Shown here in pieces: positions 44,917 through 58,098 of a stretch of 64,000 nucleotides of DNA; the first letter of the stretch is position 1; each line of letters opens with the position of its first letter. A program made the translations under genes and the position numbers. The DNA lies in assembly GCA_030760725.1 (NCBI GenBank), contig JASWHV010000019.1:37451944-37515943 (forward strand). The letters are read 5' to 3'. A model generated the notes under the pieces. The model did no database searches. It worked only from the letters and a program-made list of their open reading frames with translations, and had not been told where the DNA came from. This DNA comes from Neostapfia colusana. Its lineage: Eukaryota; Streptophyta; Magnoliopsida; Poales; Poaceae.

Positions 44917-45941
44917 GCAAGCCCCGGTTTGCATTAACCCTTTTATAAGTTTTCTTTTGTTTACATGAGTCATGTGAAGTATGATTGTGCATTAGGTGTA
45001 GGATGAATGGAACCCCACTTGCATAACCAAAGGTTCCTAAAAGAGTGAGGGTAGTGTCTAAGACCTCGAGTAGACCGGCTATGCTTAATGAGTCATAGGA
45101 CTTCGGTACAAGTCGAGTAGTTGGAATCTACTCGCGAGATAGGCTTGGGACACACGGGTTCGGTTGAGTGACGTGAGATCATTTTAGTAATGAAAATGAG
45201 ACTAGGCAGGGGCTAGGGCGCAGCAAGAGAGAGTCTTGGGTGCGCAGCCCTGTCCGTGTCGATTGAGGACCGATCCGTGTGCGGCCCATGCTGATCAAGT
45301 TTGAACGTACCGAAGGCATATCGGATATATGGGCCCCGATAAACCGATGTAGCCTAAACCTCCGGGCGTCGAGGCATAGCACACCGATTTATAGGTGTAG
45401 GTTGAGGACAGCAAGGTGGAAATCTGCCAACGGGCATAGAGAGATGCTCCGTGTGGGGAACCTCCTGCTCGTTTCGGTGCGACCGGTTTGACGTTTGGGC
45501 TGTTGGGTGAAAGGTTGTCCCGTACGACATCGAGTGAGTGTGCTGTGCAGCTCCACGGGTGGGCGTATGTGACGTGCTCTTTGGGTTTCCCTGCAGGTGT
45601 ATATCGAGTCGATTCGCCGTCCCTCGCGGTGAAGAGTACCACTTGGTCACTGAGTCGTGACGTAGATTAATGGATGAAACCTGTTGATTCAATATTGCTG
45701 GTTGATATAATTGTATTGCTACATGTGTGCCACCAAATACTGCTTACTAAATTTCAGATTTCATGAACTGTCAACTCGTTGCTAAAAGATGAACTAAGGA
45801 TGAACTTGTAGGCGTGTCCTTTTGCTGAAATGTTACTATCCTATGTCCATTGTACCCCTCATGTAGAGTTTCATGCTTAGGTGAATCGGTTAAGCCTTGT
45901 TGAGCCTTCGTGCTCACGGTTGCTGCTTGAGTGTTTTTCAG

Positions 45942-46039
45942 GTGAGGAGCCACCCACGGACTCGGAGTACGAGTCCACCGGCGAGGGTTACGCTCCGTCG
46001 GGGACCACGGCTGAGTGGGAGCCGTACACGCCGCGCTGA
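45942..46039 (+). other. R9 5' LTR candidate exon b
   Basis: 98 nt after TTTTTCAG, TGA at 46037-46039, acidic with the EWEPYTPR ending. Confidence 0.5.
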
Positions 46040-46299
46040 GCTGAGGAGTGTAGCTAGTGTGGGTTGCCCTAGGGCTGGGCAACCACTTTTGCTCGATAGG
46101 CGGGCGTGAGTTGTATAGTGTAGACTTCCGCTGTGTAATATAAACAAATGTTGTAACTGAAGTTTGTACCTGTTTGTACAGTTTCAGTTGTTTTTCCCAT
46201 GTAATCTATTATGTTCTTATGACGTGTGCTGTCGGGTGTCGCATCGCGTGGCACCACCCTCTGCGATCCTGGATGAGCGGATTCCGGTCCGCCACAGCC

Positions 46300-46311
46300 T
46301 GGTATCAGAGC
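46300..46311 (+). other. R9 primer-binding site (initiator Met tRNA)
   Basis: TGGTATCAGAGC three bases after the LTR end. Confidence 0.95.
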
Positions 46312-48138
46312 TGCAGTGGGGATAGCACAGTACTTAAGGACTGCATTATGGGAAAACATAGGTTACGGTGAGGAATCGGTAGTTGCCCAAGTAAGGACTA
46401 TATTAGCATAGTTACTTAAAGTGGCAAATACTAACCTATGTGTTATAATTCTGAATTTCAATTATGTAACGACGCACCTACGCTGTGGTATGTATGGTAA
46501 GGAACGCCACCGAAAGCGGTTCAATTTCGGTTAGCTCCCCCTGACGAGGAACGTGGTTCAGGGATTTGTCTCACAGCTTGGTGTGAGACGTTAATATGAA
46601 CCTCTTGAACTCTTCATGTTCCTGAGTTCATATGAAATGCTGATCCCTAGCGTGCATTAGGCAAGTAAGTGGAGACCCCATCGCATGGTCAGTAACGCGA
46701 GAGTGTGTTCGTCTGGAAATAGTCCAGGAGGACATACGCAGCGCTTGCCATCGGCGTGCCCTGCAGGGCAGTAGGTGGTATCTGTTGGGTTGATAGCATT
46801 CCCAACCGTGACGACCCGTTCATGACATACTCGGGTTCCCCGTCGTGTGGTGTTGAAACGCAATCACGTGCCTTGAGACGTGACCTAGCTCAAGGACGGC
46901 CGTATGACAATGATACGGGCGTTTGTATTTACTTTCAAATATGGAACTGCCTGAAATGAACAACCTTTGAGTGCATCACTGTTGGGTGGTTTTCTGCAGG
47001 TACTAACCACGTAGGTATCCGTGTAGAAAACGTGTGCGAGAGACCGTTTAGTGCCACATTTGAGACGTATATGCCGGTATAATCCGGATAGGTTTGTCTT
47101 TTGTGAGGAACGTAGTACCGAGATATTGTAGGCATATGCATGGAAATATTGATAACGAGGAACTAAAATCATTAGGTTCAACAATTAAGACCCTGGTTGG
47201 GTATAAGAAGGGGATAGTGGAGTAGGATAGCCAACAGGGCTGAAAAACAGAGTGCTCTGTGTTGGACAGCAAGTTTGCCGATCTTCAACAGGGCATAACT
47301 CACAGGTCTTTTAGCCCAGGGAGGTGTGCTATATAGTTCTGGAAAGGTATTCAAGTCCTCTACAACTTTGTTGTAGACTTACAGAGCTGAAACTCGCCTT
47401 TAGATGGCTGAAATCCCAGAGGAATGTAAACTGTCCAGAACCAGGGCAGAGTAAAACATCCTCTGAACTGATCTGTTTTTCAAACATAACTCCCAGTAGA
47501 AAAATCTAAAATTGTCATATAATACATCCTTAGAAAGAGTAGAAGATGTGTGACACCTTTGCAATTCAAAGTTCCTGAAATTTCATCACAGAATTTAGTG
47601 GAAATCCGGGTTGAAAACAGCCACTTCCAAGGGAGGTGCTGTTAAAATTCTTCCAGAAATTCTGCTGACTTTGAAGTAGCATAACTTTTTAACCAAAGCT
47701 GATCTGGGGGCAAATGAGTACTCGTTGGAAAGATACTGAAGTTAACTTTAACTTTGGTATTCAACTTGAGTCATGAAAATGCCCAGAACCAGATCAAAAC
47801 TTGGAATAGTTAGAAACTGGTCATTCTTACAGAAGAATGACAGTTGAACTCACTGGAGAGGGTGTTGTACCCTAAGAGTGGTATACGTGATGACAAAGCG
47901 ATAGTAATATCTCGTAGAGACCAAACCTAGTTATGGTGAGCTTCCAAAGTGGAGGTTCATCAAGTTGGATTAAACTAGCTTGTGTTTGGTCTGGTAATGG
48001 TGGAGCTTGTGCAAAGTTATTACACTAGCTACTTACGAGATGTATCGTATGTTTTAATTGTCATTATGTTTTACACCTATTTCATTTAGACTGCATGCAC
48101 TCTGTTGCGGGATTGATGTTATTGTCGTATGGTTGCAG
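46312..48138 (+). other. R9 untranslated leader
   Basis: 1.83 kb without a supported gene. Hairpin 1 (46681-46700) and the hairpin 2 region (near 46843) are present, each with base changes that break pairs. Ends in TATGGTTGCAG just before the gag ATG. Confidence 0.75.
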
Positions 48139-51100
48139 ATGGTTCGCACTAGGACCACGCACGAGGTTGGTGGCTCTAGCCAAGGTGGAGGCGATGACTC
48201 CCAGCCACCGGCCTACGACAGCACCCCGCAACAGCAGCCACCACCGCCGCCTCCGCTTACTCTAGCGGATGTGATAGCGGCACTGGTGGGAGGTCGTGAG
48301 GAGCAGACCGACCTGCTCCGCACGATCGTGCAGAATACGTCCCAGGTGGGGGGACGTCAAGAGCGAGGGCCTCGTGAGCCCCGCGAAGTGTCGTACTCGG
48401 ATTTCATGAGTACGCACCCTCCAGTGTTCACCGAAGCTGAGGAACCACTGGAGGCGGACAACTGGCTGCGGACCATCGAGTCTAAGTTCAGGCTGCTCCA
48501 ATGTACGGAGCGGCAGAAGACCCTGTTCGCAGCACAGCAGCTCCACGGTGCCGCTGGTGCGTGGTGGGCGAATTATGTCGCCTCACGTCCGGCTGGCCAT
48601 GTCGTGGAATGGCAAGAGTTCCGGGAGGCGTTCCACGCCTATCACATCCCTCCCGGAATAATGAAGAGGAAGTTCCAAGAATTTTTGGAACTGAAGCAGG
48701 GCGGGAGGAGTGCCCACGACTACTCCCGTGCCTTCAACCATCTGGCGCAGTATGCGTCAGACTACATCTCCACGGAGGAGAAGAAGAGGGAGCACTTCTA
48801 TCGAGGGTTACACCCCGAAATGAAGACCCACCTCGTACAGTGGAACCGCGGCACATTCAACGACCTAGTCAATGCCGCCATCATGCAAGAGGACGCTCAG
48901 CGGGAGTTAGCAGCTGAGCAGAGGAAGCGCAGCGCTCCACCTAGCAGCGGTGGTGGCGCGGCCCAGAAGTACCGTATGGTGTATTGGACACCATCCGGGC
49001 AGCAGTGGCGTCCACCGGCGCGACCTCAACAGTTCGGGGGACGTTCGTTCCAAGCACCCCCGTTCCGTCCGCAGATGCCACCACCAAGACAGCAGCAGCA
49101 GCAGCAGACGGTACCCCGAGCGTTTCCACCGCCACAGCGCGCCCCGGGTTTCCGTCCACCGATCAGCGGGGGACCGCCCCGTTTCACCTGCTTCACGTGT
49201 GGCCAGGCGGGCCACTTCGCGAAGGACTGTCCCCAGGGGCAGCAGAGCAGCGGGCAAGCCCAGTTCCAGGGCGGTGCTCGAGGCCGACCTCCGGCGAAGA
49301 AGGTTGGTCAGCGGACTGGAGGCGTCCGCAACCTCGACAATGAGGACGCCCCAGAGGGAGACAACGTGCTGGCGGGTACGTTTACTCTCAACAATCAAGC
49401 CATCGTCATATTATTTGATTCTGGTGCAACCCACAGCCTTATAAGTGCATCTTATGTGGCTAAGCATCAAATGCATGTCTTCCCAACCGACTGCACGTAT
49501 ATGATTTGCTCACCGGGAGGGAAGATTTCAGCTAATATGATGATTCCAAAGGCACCTCTGTGCTTAGGTGGGAAACTATATCCCACCACCTTGATAATCC
49601 TTATGGGACAAAAGATTGATGCAATCTTAGGGATGTCATGGCTACAATACCATGGCGCTGTCCTAGAGGCTCGGACACGGATGGTTCACTTAAATTCTCC
49701 ATTCCACCATCCACATTCCATGGTATTAGACACGCCAGTCCGGGAAGTTTTAGCAATTAATAACGCTGAAGCTCTCAAGTTAGAAGACATCCCCGTAGTC
49801 CGGGAGTATCCTGATGTGTTCCCGGATGATCTTCCGGGCATGCCACCTGAGTGGGATGTCGAGTTCAAGATTGAACTTGCACCCGGGACTACACCCATAT
49901 CACGGAGAGCATACAAAATGGCTCCAAATGAGCTGGCAGAACTAAAAGAACAGCTCAATGATCTGTTAAGCAAGGGTTTCATTAGGCCGAGTTCCTTGCC
50001 TTGGGGATGCTCGGCGCTATTCGTGAAGAAGAAGGATGAGACCCTGAGGCTGTGTGTGGATTACCGGCCGCTCAACGCCGTCACCATCAAGAATAAGTAC
50101 CCACTGCCCCGCATCGACATATTGTTTGATCAACTTGTGGGTGCAAGTGTGTTCTCCAAGATGGACCTTCGCTCTGGATGTCACCAGATAAAGATCCGGG
50201 CGGAGGATATCCCGAAGACGGCCTTCTCAACGAGATATGGATTATATGAATATCTCGTCATGTCTTTGGTCTCACAAATGCTCCAGCCCATTTCATGTAT
50301 CTCATGAACTCGGTGTTCATGCCGGAGCTGGACAAGTTCGTGGTAGTGTTCATCGACGATATCTTGGTTTACTCCAAGACAGAAGCCGAACATGCCGAAC
50401 ACTTGCGGATCGTTCTTCAACGATTGCGAGACCACAAGCTTTACGCCAAGTTCAGAAAATGCGAGTTTTGGATCAGCCAAGTGCCATTCTTGGGACATAT
50501 CATCTCAGCTGAAGGCATTGCGGTTGACCCAAGCAAAATAGAGCAAGTGCTGAACTGGAAAGCTCCCACTTCAGTCCATGAAGTCAGAAGCTTCCTCGGG
50601 TTAGCGGGATACTATAGGAGATTCATTCCAAGCTTCTCCAAACTCGCTAAGCCGATGACGGAGTTGCTGAAGAAAGGGACGAAATATGTTTGGAACACGG
50701 CGTGTGAAGGAGCGTTCCGAGCATTGGTGAAGCATCTCACCACAGCCCCGGTATTAGCTCAGCCAGATACAACAAAGCCCTTCGACGTGTATTGTGACGC
50801 ATCTGGTATTGGGCTCGGCTGCGTGTTGATGCAGGAAGGACGTGTGGTCGCATATGGCTCACGCCAACTTCGGAACCACGAGCAGCACTATCCCACTCAT
50901 GACCTTGAGCTTGCTGCAGTGGTTTTGGCGCTGAAAATGTGGAGGCACTATCTCCTGGGGAATCTAGTGCATCTCTACACCGACCACAAGAGCTTGAAGT
51001 ACATCTTCACCCAGAAGGAGCTGAACATGAGGCAAAGGAGGTGATTAGAATTGATCAAGGACTATGAAATTGAGATTCACTACCACCCCGGCAAGGCGAA

Positions 51101-52703
51101 TGTGGTTGCCGACGCGTTGAGTCGGAAATCACATGTCGATCACCTCACCATTACACCGGTGGAGGAGGAAGAGCCAAATTTATACTTGGTTCCTTATGGA
51201 TCGCTGTATAACCTTGCCCTCATCCCTACTATTAGGGAGGACATCATTGCAGCTCAGAAGACGGATAGAGGCATGGCACATCTCCGGAGACGGATAGACA
51301 ATGGAGAGATTAAATGTTTCCGGAAGGATGATGAGGGGACGCTATGGTTCAACGACCGCATAGTCGTACCCTGGGACATGGAACTGAGGAAGAAAATCCT
51401 CGACGAAGCCCACTTGTCTAAATACTCCTTTCATCCGGGCAGCAACAAAATGTACCAAGATTTGAAAAAGAAATTTTGGTGGACACGGATGAAGCGGGAG
51501 GTAGCTAAGTACGTATCCGAGTGTGATACGTGTAGACGAGTGAAGGCTGATCATATGAGGAAATCAGGGCTGCTGCAACCCCTGAAAATTCCAGCATGGA
51601 AATGGGAAGATGTGAGCATGGATTTCATTGTGGGATTACCCCTAACAGCCAACAAGCATGATTCCATATGGGTTATCATTGACCGACTGACCAAGTCAGC
51701 TCACTTCATTCCCGTGCATACACATTTCCATGCCAACCGATATGCGGAGTTATACATTGCCAGGATTCTATGCCTGCATGGTGTACCCAAGACCATAGTC
51801 TCAGACCGAGGTGCATTGTTTGTATCTCGCTTTTGGGAGAAGTTGCACGCTGCCTTGGGTACTAAACTGATTAGGAGCTCCGCCTACCACCCTCAGACAG
51901 ATGGCCAGACAGAGAGGGTGAATCAAGTTCTGGAGAACATGTTGAGAGCATGTGCCATCCACCATTGTAGGAACTGGGATAATCACCTACCATTGGCAGA
52001 ATTCTCGTACAACAACGGCTATCAGGCGAGTATCAAGATGGCACCCTACGAAGCTCTCTACGGTCGTAAATGCCGCACCCCATTAAATTGGTGCGAATCC
52101 GGTGAAAGGGTCACATTCGGGGTTGACGTGGTGAACGACGCCGAAGAGCGCGTTCGGACCATTCAAGCCAATTTGAAGGCTGCTCAATCCCGACAGAAGA
52201 GCTACGCTGATAAGAGGCGTAGACCATTGCACTTCGACGTTGGGGAACACGTGTACCTCCGCGTGTCTCCGATGAAGGGCGTGCACCGGTTCGGTGTGAA
52301 GGGGAAGCTCGCTCCCCGTTTTATTGGACCCTACACTATCACCGAGAAGTGTGGACCAGCGGCGTATCGATTGGAACTACCGGCATCTCTTGCGGGTGTC
52401 CATGATGTTTTCCATGTTTCGCAACTGCGAAAATGTTTGAAGCATACAGCTGCTGTTCCTACCGAAGACATCGGCGAGTTGAAACCGGATTTAACATATG
52501 CTGAGTATCCGGTGGCCATTCTTGATGAGAAAGCCCGAACCATGCGTAGCAGAACGTTGTGGTTCTACAAAATACTCTGGAGTAACCACACCGCCGAAGA
52601 AGCGACGTGGGAGAGCGAGGAGTTCCTTCGCTCAAATTACCCGGAGTTCATGGCTTCTCAACACGGATACATCCCTATTACATCGCTATCTCTTCTTTTG
52701 TAA
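48139..52703 (+). pseudogene. gag-pol: R9 gag-pol polyprotein with two lesions
   Basis: About 1521 residues from ATG at 48139. Gag core is about residues 80-210, CCHC knuckle about 351-364 and aspartic protease Asp (LFDSGATHSL) about 427. RT spans about 600-760, with FIDDILVYSK. RNase H is about 880-980. Integrase has an HHCC finger near 1090-1135 with both histidines and both cysteines, and D,D,E acids near 1160, 1223 and 1256. GPY/F follows. The chromodomain-like C-terminus is about 1457-1507. A one-base deletion at 50263-50266 shifts the frame just before the FGLTNAP region of RT, and a TGG-to-TGA stop lies at 51042-51044. RT also has SGCHQ where R4 has SGYHQ. The C-terminus reads 11 codons past the R4 stop. 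Order and chromodomain fit Tekay/Del. Confidence 0.95.
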
Positions 52704-52723
52704 TCTCGGGACGAGATTCTTTT

Positions 52724-52736
52724 AAGGGGGGAGGGA
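52724..52736 (+). other. R9 polypurine tract
   Basis: AAGGGGGGAGGGA directly before the 3' LTR. Confidence 0.9.
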
Positions 52737-55203
52737 TGTAAAAGCCCAAGAAAAGGGACTTGCAAAAACTTTTCTTCACCTCAGAACACCACAGTTTTTA
52801 TTGTGGACACCTTAGGAAATGTTGTGAAGAGCAAGTAACCTCCATCAAAAGAATGATTAGAGGGGAAGCCTTCACTTTCACAAAGTAGGGTTACTACACA
52901 TGAACATGAGAGGTTGAGCTCGCCCCTAGAATTTAAAAAGTCTTGGGAAGGTTCAGTCCAAAGCTCATGCAAATTCAACAACTTTCATCACCCAAATTCA
53001 AAAGTTAGCTCCATATGTATACTCAGCACATTTTTCTGAGTAAACCCACCAATTTTCATCTCCATTGGAACTCATCTTGTCAAGAGCTAAATTTGCAAGA
53101 ATTCAAAACTGAATTTGAATTTCAGTTTAAATCTGAAGCAAATTTAACCAAACAAAGTTTGAATTTGAGAATTCAAATTCAAACAAAGACTTGGGAGCTA
53201 AGTCTCACATTAAATTGTGAGTAGCTGGTGGGATAATTAGCAAAAACAGAAAAGAAATATTAGGGAAAAAGAAGAAAGGGGGAGGCCCACAGGTCAGTGG
53301 CACACACGAGGGGCAGTCGGTTGCTGCAGCCGACCTCGACCTCACGCGCAAGCAAGGGAACGGCGGCGAGGCACCGAGGCAGCAATCGGCCACCTCATTG
53401 TGCCAAACCGCGGCTTAAAGGCCAGCGCACAGCCCACGCCGCCTTCCTCCTGCTTTCCAAACGAGAACCCCCCCTACCGCGCTTCTTCCTCGTTTCCGCA
53501 CGAGCACAGAAACACCGCCCTCTCTGATCACCGGCGTCCGGCCAGCACAGGCGCGCTCGTGCCCGACGAGCCACACAAGAAAGGACCGCCTTAAGGTGCT
53601 GATTCTTCTAGCCCCTACTGTTCTTCATTTCATGGGCTGTCGAGGGAGTATTTCGCCGGGAAAGCTTCAGGTGTCTTGAGGCTGAGCTTCCACAAAATCC
53701 CAAAATTCGTGGGGATTAGATCATCACCGTGCAAACCGAGTCATGCACACGCTCTATACACGGCCACGACCACCTAGGATCGAAAACCAGTAAGAACCGT
53801 GGGCTAGGTTTACGGTTCTCTGAAGTTTTCTGAAGCACAGCCGATATCCGGCCTAGGTCGCCGATGTGGTCGTAGTTACCGCCGTTTTCACGGGGATCGG
53901 TGTCCATGTCCGTGACCAGCAGGTGTCAGCGGAGCTCCCCGAGCAAACCGCATCGAAAAAGGTGCGTGGGATGCCGAGTTGGACGTCGCCGGTGAGCTCC
54001 CGGCCGCTGTTGCCGTCGGGAGCACTATTCCGGTGGTTGTCAAGTTCTGGGGAGGGCACCACCGTGTTCCTCAGGCCGAGATAGGCACTGGCGTCGAGAT
54101 TCAGCAAGCTCCGAGGACCGGAACCCCTTCCGGCGAGAGCTCCGGCGAGCTTGGCGACGGGGTCGCGCGGGTGGCCGGAGGAAGACGAAGGGGTAGGCCC
54201 CACGCGTCAGCGGCTGGAGATAAATGGGTGGGATTCTATGTGGTCCGGGATCCAGTGCGGCCGCTCGGGAAGGAGTCTGTGGCCCCGTGTGGCTCGGATC
54301 CAGCGGTCGACACGTGTATGTGGACCCACTCGCAGGATTTAAATATTTTTGGAATTTCCAGTTTTAGTGCAAATTTTAGAACCCCATAACTTTTGCTAGG
54401 AAGCTCCAAATTTAGTGATTCAAATTGGGTTAGATTCATCTTGCCTAGCTCTGTCCAGATATACAACCCAATTTGTATGAAAACCATTAATTAATTCTGG
54501 AAATTTCTTTAAAGCTTTTCAGCAAAAGAATTTTAGGGGGAGTTTGGTTCATCCAAAAATCCCCAAATTTTGCCATAATGTTCGTTAGGACATTAGTAAG
54601 CCCCTGTAAAAGTTTCAGACTATTTGGAGTTGATTAGCTCAGAGGAATTCAAATTGGAAGGTGCTGTGTTCATTTGAACGCAGAAACATTTTCAGAGAAT
54701 TTCCAAAACTTGGAAATTCAGTTCTGAGCAAATCTTAACTCCACAAATGCTAGGAAAATTCATGCAAACTCTATGAGCTATAATTGAAATTTTAGTCCAT
54801 TAAGTTGGGCATGAACAGGGGTATTACCTCAGAATAAATTCTTCCTTGCTGATTTGCCAAGAGAATTATTCTGAGCAAACCACTCCATGAAAAGTGCTAA
54901 TGTTTGGTCCAGATAGTTTTCTTGTGACAAGGAACTCACACAAAAATTCTCAGCTCCATTGGAGCTCTAGATCACCCCTGTCCTGCTTAACCACTTAAGG
55001 GATTAATATGGAAAAGGGGGAAAACCACTTAGCATTTAACCATGTGATTAAGTCCAAGCCAAACCACCAACACCAGTTCATCTTTAAATTCTTAAACAAA
55101 GTTCCAGGTGTTAGAGGCTGGTTATTAGAACTAATAGTAGAAGTCTTACTCTAAAACTCACATTTGCATCTAAATTAACATGTAGTATTTCATTAACGTG
55201 TAG

Positions 55204-55281
55204 CCGTTGAAGAAGAGACTCCGGAAGTGCTGGACTTCCTTCTTCCGGATGAAGACTTAACCCCTGACCAGCAGCAACAAG
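55204..55281 (+). other. R9 3' LTR candidate exon a
   Basis: 78 nt, same phase and boundaries as the 5' copy, open. Confidence 0.5.
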
Positions 55282-56307
55282 GCAAGCCCCGGTTTGCATT
55301 AACCCTTTTATAAGTTTTCTTTTGTTTACATGAGTCATGTGAAGTATGATTGTGCATTAGGTGTAGGATGAATGGAACCCCACTTGCATAACCAAAGGTT
55401 CCTAAAAGGGTGAGGGTAGTGTCTAAGATCTCGAGTAGACCGGCTATGCTTAATGAGTCATAGGACTTCGGTACAAGTCGAGTAGTTGGAATCTACTCGC
55501 AAGATAGGCTTGGGACACATGGGTTCGGTTGAGTGACGTGAGATCATTTTAGTAATGAAAATGAGACTAGGCAGGGGCTAGGGCGCAGCAAGAGAGAGTC
55601 TTGGGTGCGCAGTCCTGTCCGTGTCGATTGAGGACCGAACCGTGTGCGGCCCACGCTGATCAAGTTTGAACGTACCGAAGGCATATCGGATATATGGGCC
55701 CCGATAAACCGATGTAGCCTAAACCTCCGGGCGTCGAGGCATAGCACACCGATTTATAGGTGTAGGTTGAGGGCAGCAAGGTGGAAATCTGCCAACGGGC
55801 ATAGAGAGATGCTCCGTGTGGGGAACCTCCTGCTCGTTTCGGTGCGACCGGTTCGACGTTTGGGCTGTTGGGTGAAAGGTTGTCCCGTACGACATCGAGT
55901 GAGCGTGCTGTGCAGCTCCACGGGTGGGCGTACGTGACGTGCTCTTTGGGTTTCCCTGCAGGTGTATATCAAGTCGATTCGCCGTCCCTCACGGTGAAGA
56001 GTAGCCACTTGGTCACTGAGTCGTGACGTAGATTAATGAATAAAACCTGTTGATTCAATATTGCTGGTTGATATAATTGTATTGCTACATGTGTGCCACC
56101 AAATACTGCTTACTAAATTTCAGATTTCATGAACTGTCAACTCGTTGCTAAAAGATGAACTAAGGATGAACTTGTAGGCGTGTCCTTTTGCTGAAATGTT
56201 ACTATCCTATGTCCATTGTACCCCTCATGTAGAGTTTCATGCTTAGGTGAGTCGGTTAAGCCTTGTTGAGCCTTCGTGCTCACGGTTGCTGCTTGAGTGT
56301 TTTTCAG

Positions 56308-56405
56308 GTGAGGAGCCACCCACGGACTCGGAGTACGAGTCCACCGGCGAGGGTTACCCTCCGTCGGGGACCACGGCTGAGTGGGAGCCGTACACGCCGC
56401 GCTGA
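56308..56405 (+). other. R9 3' LTR candidate exon b
   Basis: 98 nt, open to TGA at 56403-56405, after TTTTTCAG. Confidence 0.5.
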
Positions 56406-56662
56406 GCTGAGGAGTGTAGCTAGTGTGGGTTGCCCTAGGGCTGGGCAACCACTTTTGCTAGATAGGCGGGCGTGAGTTGTATAGTGTAGACTTCCGCTGT
56501 GTAATATAAACAAATGTTGTAACTGAAGTTTGTACCTGTTTGTACAGTTTCAGTTGTTTTTCCCATGTAATCTATTATGTTCTTATGACGTGTGCTGTCG
56601 GGTGTCGCATCGCGCGGCACCACCCTCTGCGATCCTGGATGAGCGGATTCCGGTCCGCCACA

Positions 56663-56667
56663 AATTT
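56663..56667. other. R9 target-site duplication, right copy
   Basis: AATTT, as at 42301-42305. Confidence 0.93.
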
Positions 56668-57194
56668 GTTCTGGAGCTCTACAGAAAAGTTGTAGAGGAC
56701 TTCAAAACCTTTCCAGAATGGTATCCCACACCTCCATTGGTTCAACCAATCTTAAGTTATACCCTGTTTAAATTCAGCAACGTTTCTGCCGAAAATAGGG
56801 GAGGTTGTTCCTAAGTCTTTGAAAATGATTCTACACTCCCAGTTGACTCTTAGTTCAATAACCACTAAACGGGATCCTAACTTCATTTTAACTCTTTTCT
56901 TTGAAAAATATCCTTTTATGCAGTCTCGGTACTACGTTCCCTCACCAAAGAAAAAATCCTAAGCCGGTATTCCGGCATATACATGTCAAATGGTGGAACT
57001 AAGAACATCACTCACAAACAGTTTCTAAACGTCATGCACTAACGTGGTTAATGTGCCTGCATAAGAACACACAATAATGGTGCACACAACGGTTTTTGAC
57101 ATTTTAGGCAGTTCCATATCATATTAAAAATATACGGTCCGTATCATTGCCATACGGATCGTCCTTGAGTCAAGCCACGTCTCAAGGTACATGG

Positions 57195-57215
57195 TCGTGT
57201 TTTCGCACCACACGA
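57195..57215 (-). other. R8 leader hairpin 2
   Basis: TCGTGT / ACACGA with a 9-base loop and GGTTCCCC flank. Confidence 0.6.
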
Positions 57216-57368
57216 TGGGGAACCGAGTAGAGCACGAACGGGTCGTCACGGTTGGGAATTTTAGCAACCCAACGGATACCACCTACTGCCTTATGACCGT
57301 TGAAGAACGCCGATGACGAGCGCTTTGTATGACCCTTTGAACATTGAATATTCAAGAGTTGCATACTA

Positions 57369-57388
57369 TCGTGTTGCTTACCACACGA
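57369..57388 (-). other. R8 leader hairpin 1
   Basis: TCGTGT / ACACGA with an 8-base loop (GGTAAGCA on the minus strand). Compared with R4, one C-G pair is T-A. Confidence 0.65.
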
Positions 57389-57739
57389 TGGGGTATTCTC
57401 ACTTTTGCCTAAAGCATGCTGGAGATCAGCGTTTTCATATGCTCTCAGGACCATAGAGAGGTTCAGAGACTCATATTAACTATCGTGCCAAGCCACGGTA
57501 TACCCTTCCATACTATTACTCGTATGGCGAGTTACCACAATTGATCCACCTGCGGTGGTGTACCTTACCTCTTACCTGCCGTCGGAGTGTCGTTACAGAA
57601 TGTATAACACATAAGTTAGCTTTTCCACCATAATATCTACTACTATCATAGACCTTATGTGGGCATAGTGACTAATCCTCACTCAACTACTTATACATTT
57701 TCACAATAGGCTCTTTTCGAGCGTGCTATTCCCAATGCG

Positions 57740-57751
57740 GCTCTGATACCA
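57740..57751 (-). other. R8 primer-binding site (initiator Met tRNA)
   Basis: On the minus strand TGGTATCAGAGC, followed by CGCATTGG. Four bases separate it from the LTR end. Confidence 0.9.
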
Positions 57752-58012
57752 TGTCTGTGGGGATCATCCCGTGGTTCACCCACTCCAGGATCGCATAGGG
57801 TGGTGCCGTGCGAAGCGGCACCCAACAGCACACACGAAAAGAATTAAGAACAACATACAAACTTTTATTTCATATAAAAAAGCAGAAGTCTTTTTACAAA
57901 ACTTAATTATACAGCGGAAGTAAGGTACATAGCTACTCTCTATTCCTAACTAAGCAAAAGTGCAGCCGTCCAGCCCGGGGACGCTACACACTAGCAACAT
58001 GGAACCGGAGAA

Positions 58013-58098
58013 TCACGGCGGCGTGCAGGGCTCCAGCTCAGCCGTGTACCCCGACGGGGGCATCGCCTCGTCCTCGGACCCCTCCTCATATCTCTCAC
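58013..58098 (-). other. R8 LTR candidate exon b
   Basis: 86 nt after GTATGCAG on the minus strand, stop at 58013-58015. Acidic, ending ELEPCTPP. Confidence 0.5.

Larger units (their letters stand above)
42306..46296 (+). repeat. R9 5' LTR, gamma family (3991 bp)
   Basis: TGTAAAAGCCCAAG to CCGCCACA. GGCCCAC at 42920-42926 and TTAAAG at 43051-43056 are promoter-like. Candidate exon a is 44839-44916 and exon b 45942-46039. It has about 65 bp (near 42549-42614) that the 3' LTR lacks. Confidence 0.95.
42306..56662 (+). mobile_element. R9: complete gamma-family Tekay-type chromovirus
   Basis: A 14,357-bp element with LTRs of 3991 and 3926 bp, AATTT target duplication, PBS, PPT and a single gag-pol frame. 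It inserted in the R8 leader. LTR divergence looks low by eye, though I did not count it fully. With only two coding lesions, this is the least damaged element in the window. Confidence 0.95.
52737..56662 (+). repeat. R9 3' LTR, gamma family (3926 bp)
   Basis: Matches the 5' LTR apart from scattered changes and an about 65-bp deletion near 52978. Candidate exon a is 55204-55281 and exon b 56308-56405. Confidence 0.95.

Noticed and set aside
52510..52703. Possible envelope-like ORF after integrase
   Set aside because: The reading frame ends with the chromodomain-like segment just before the PPT, leaving no room for an env gene in R9 or R4.
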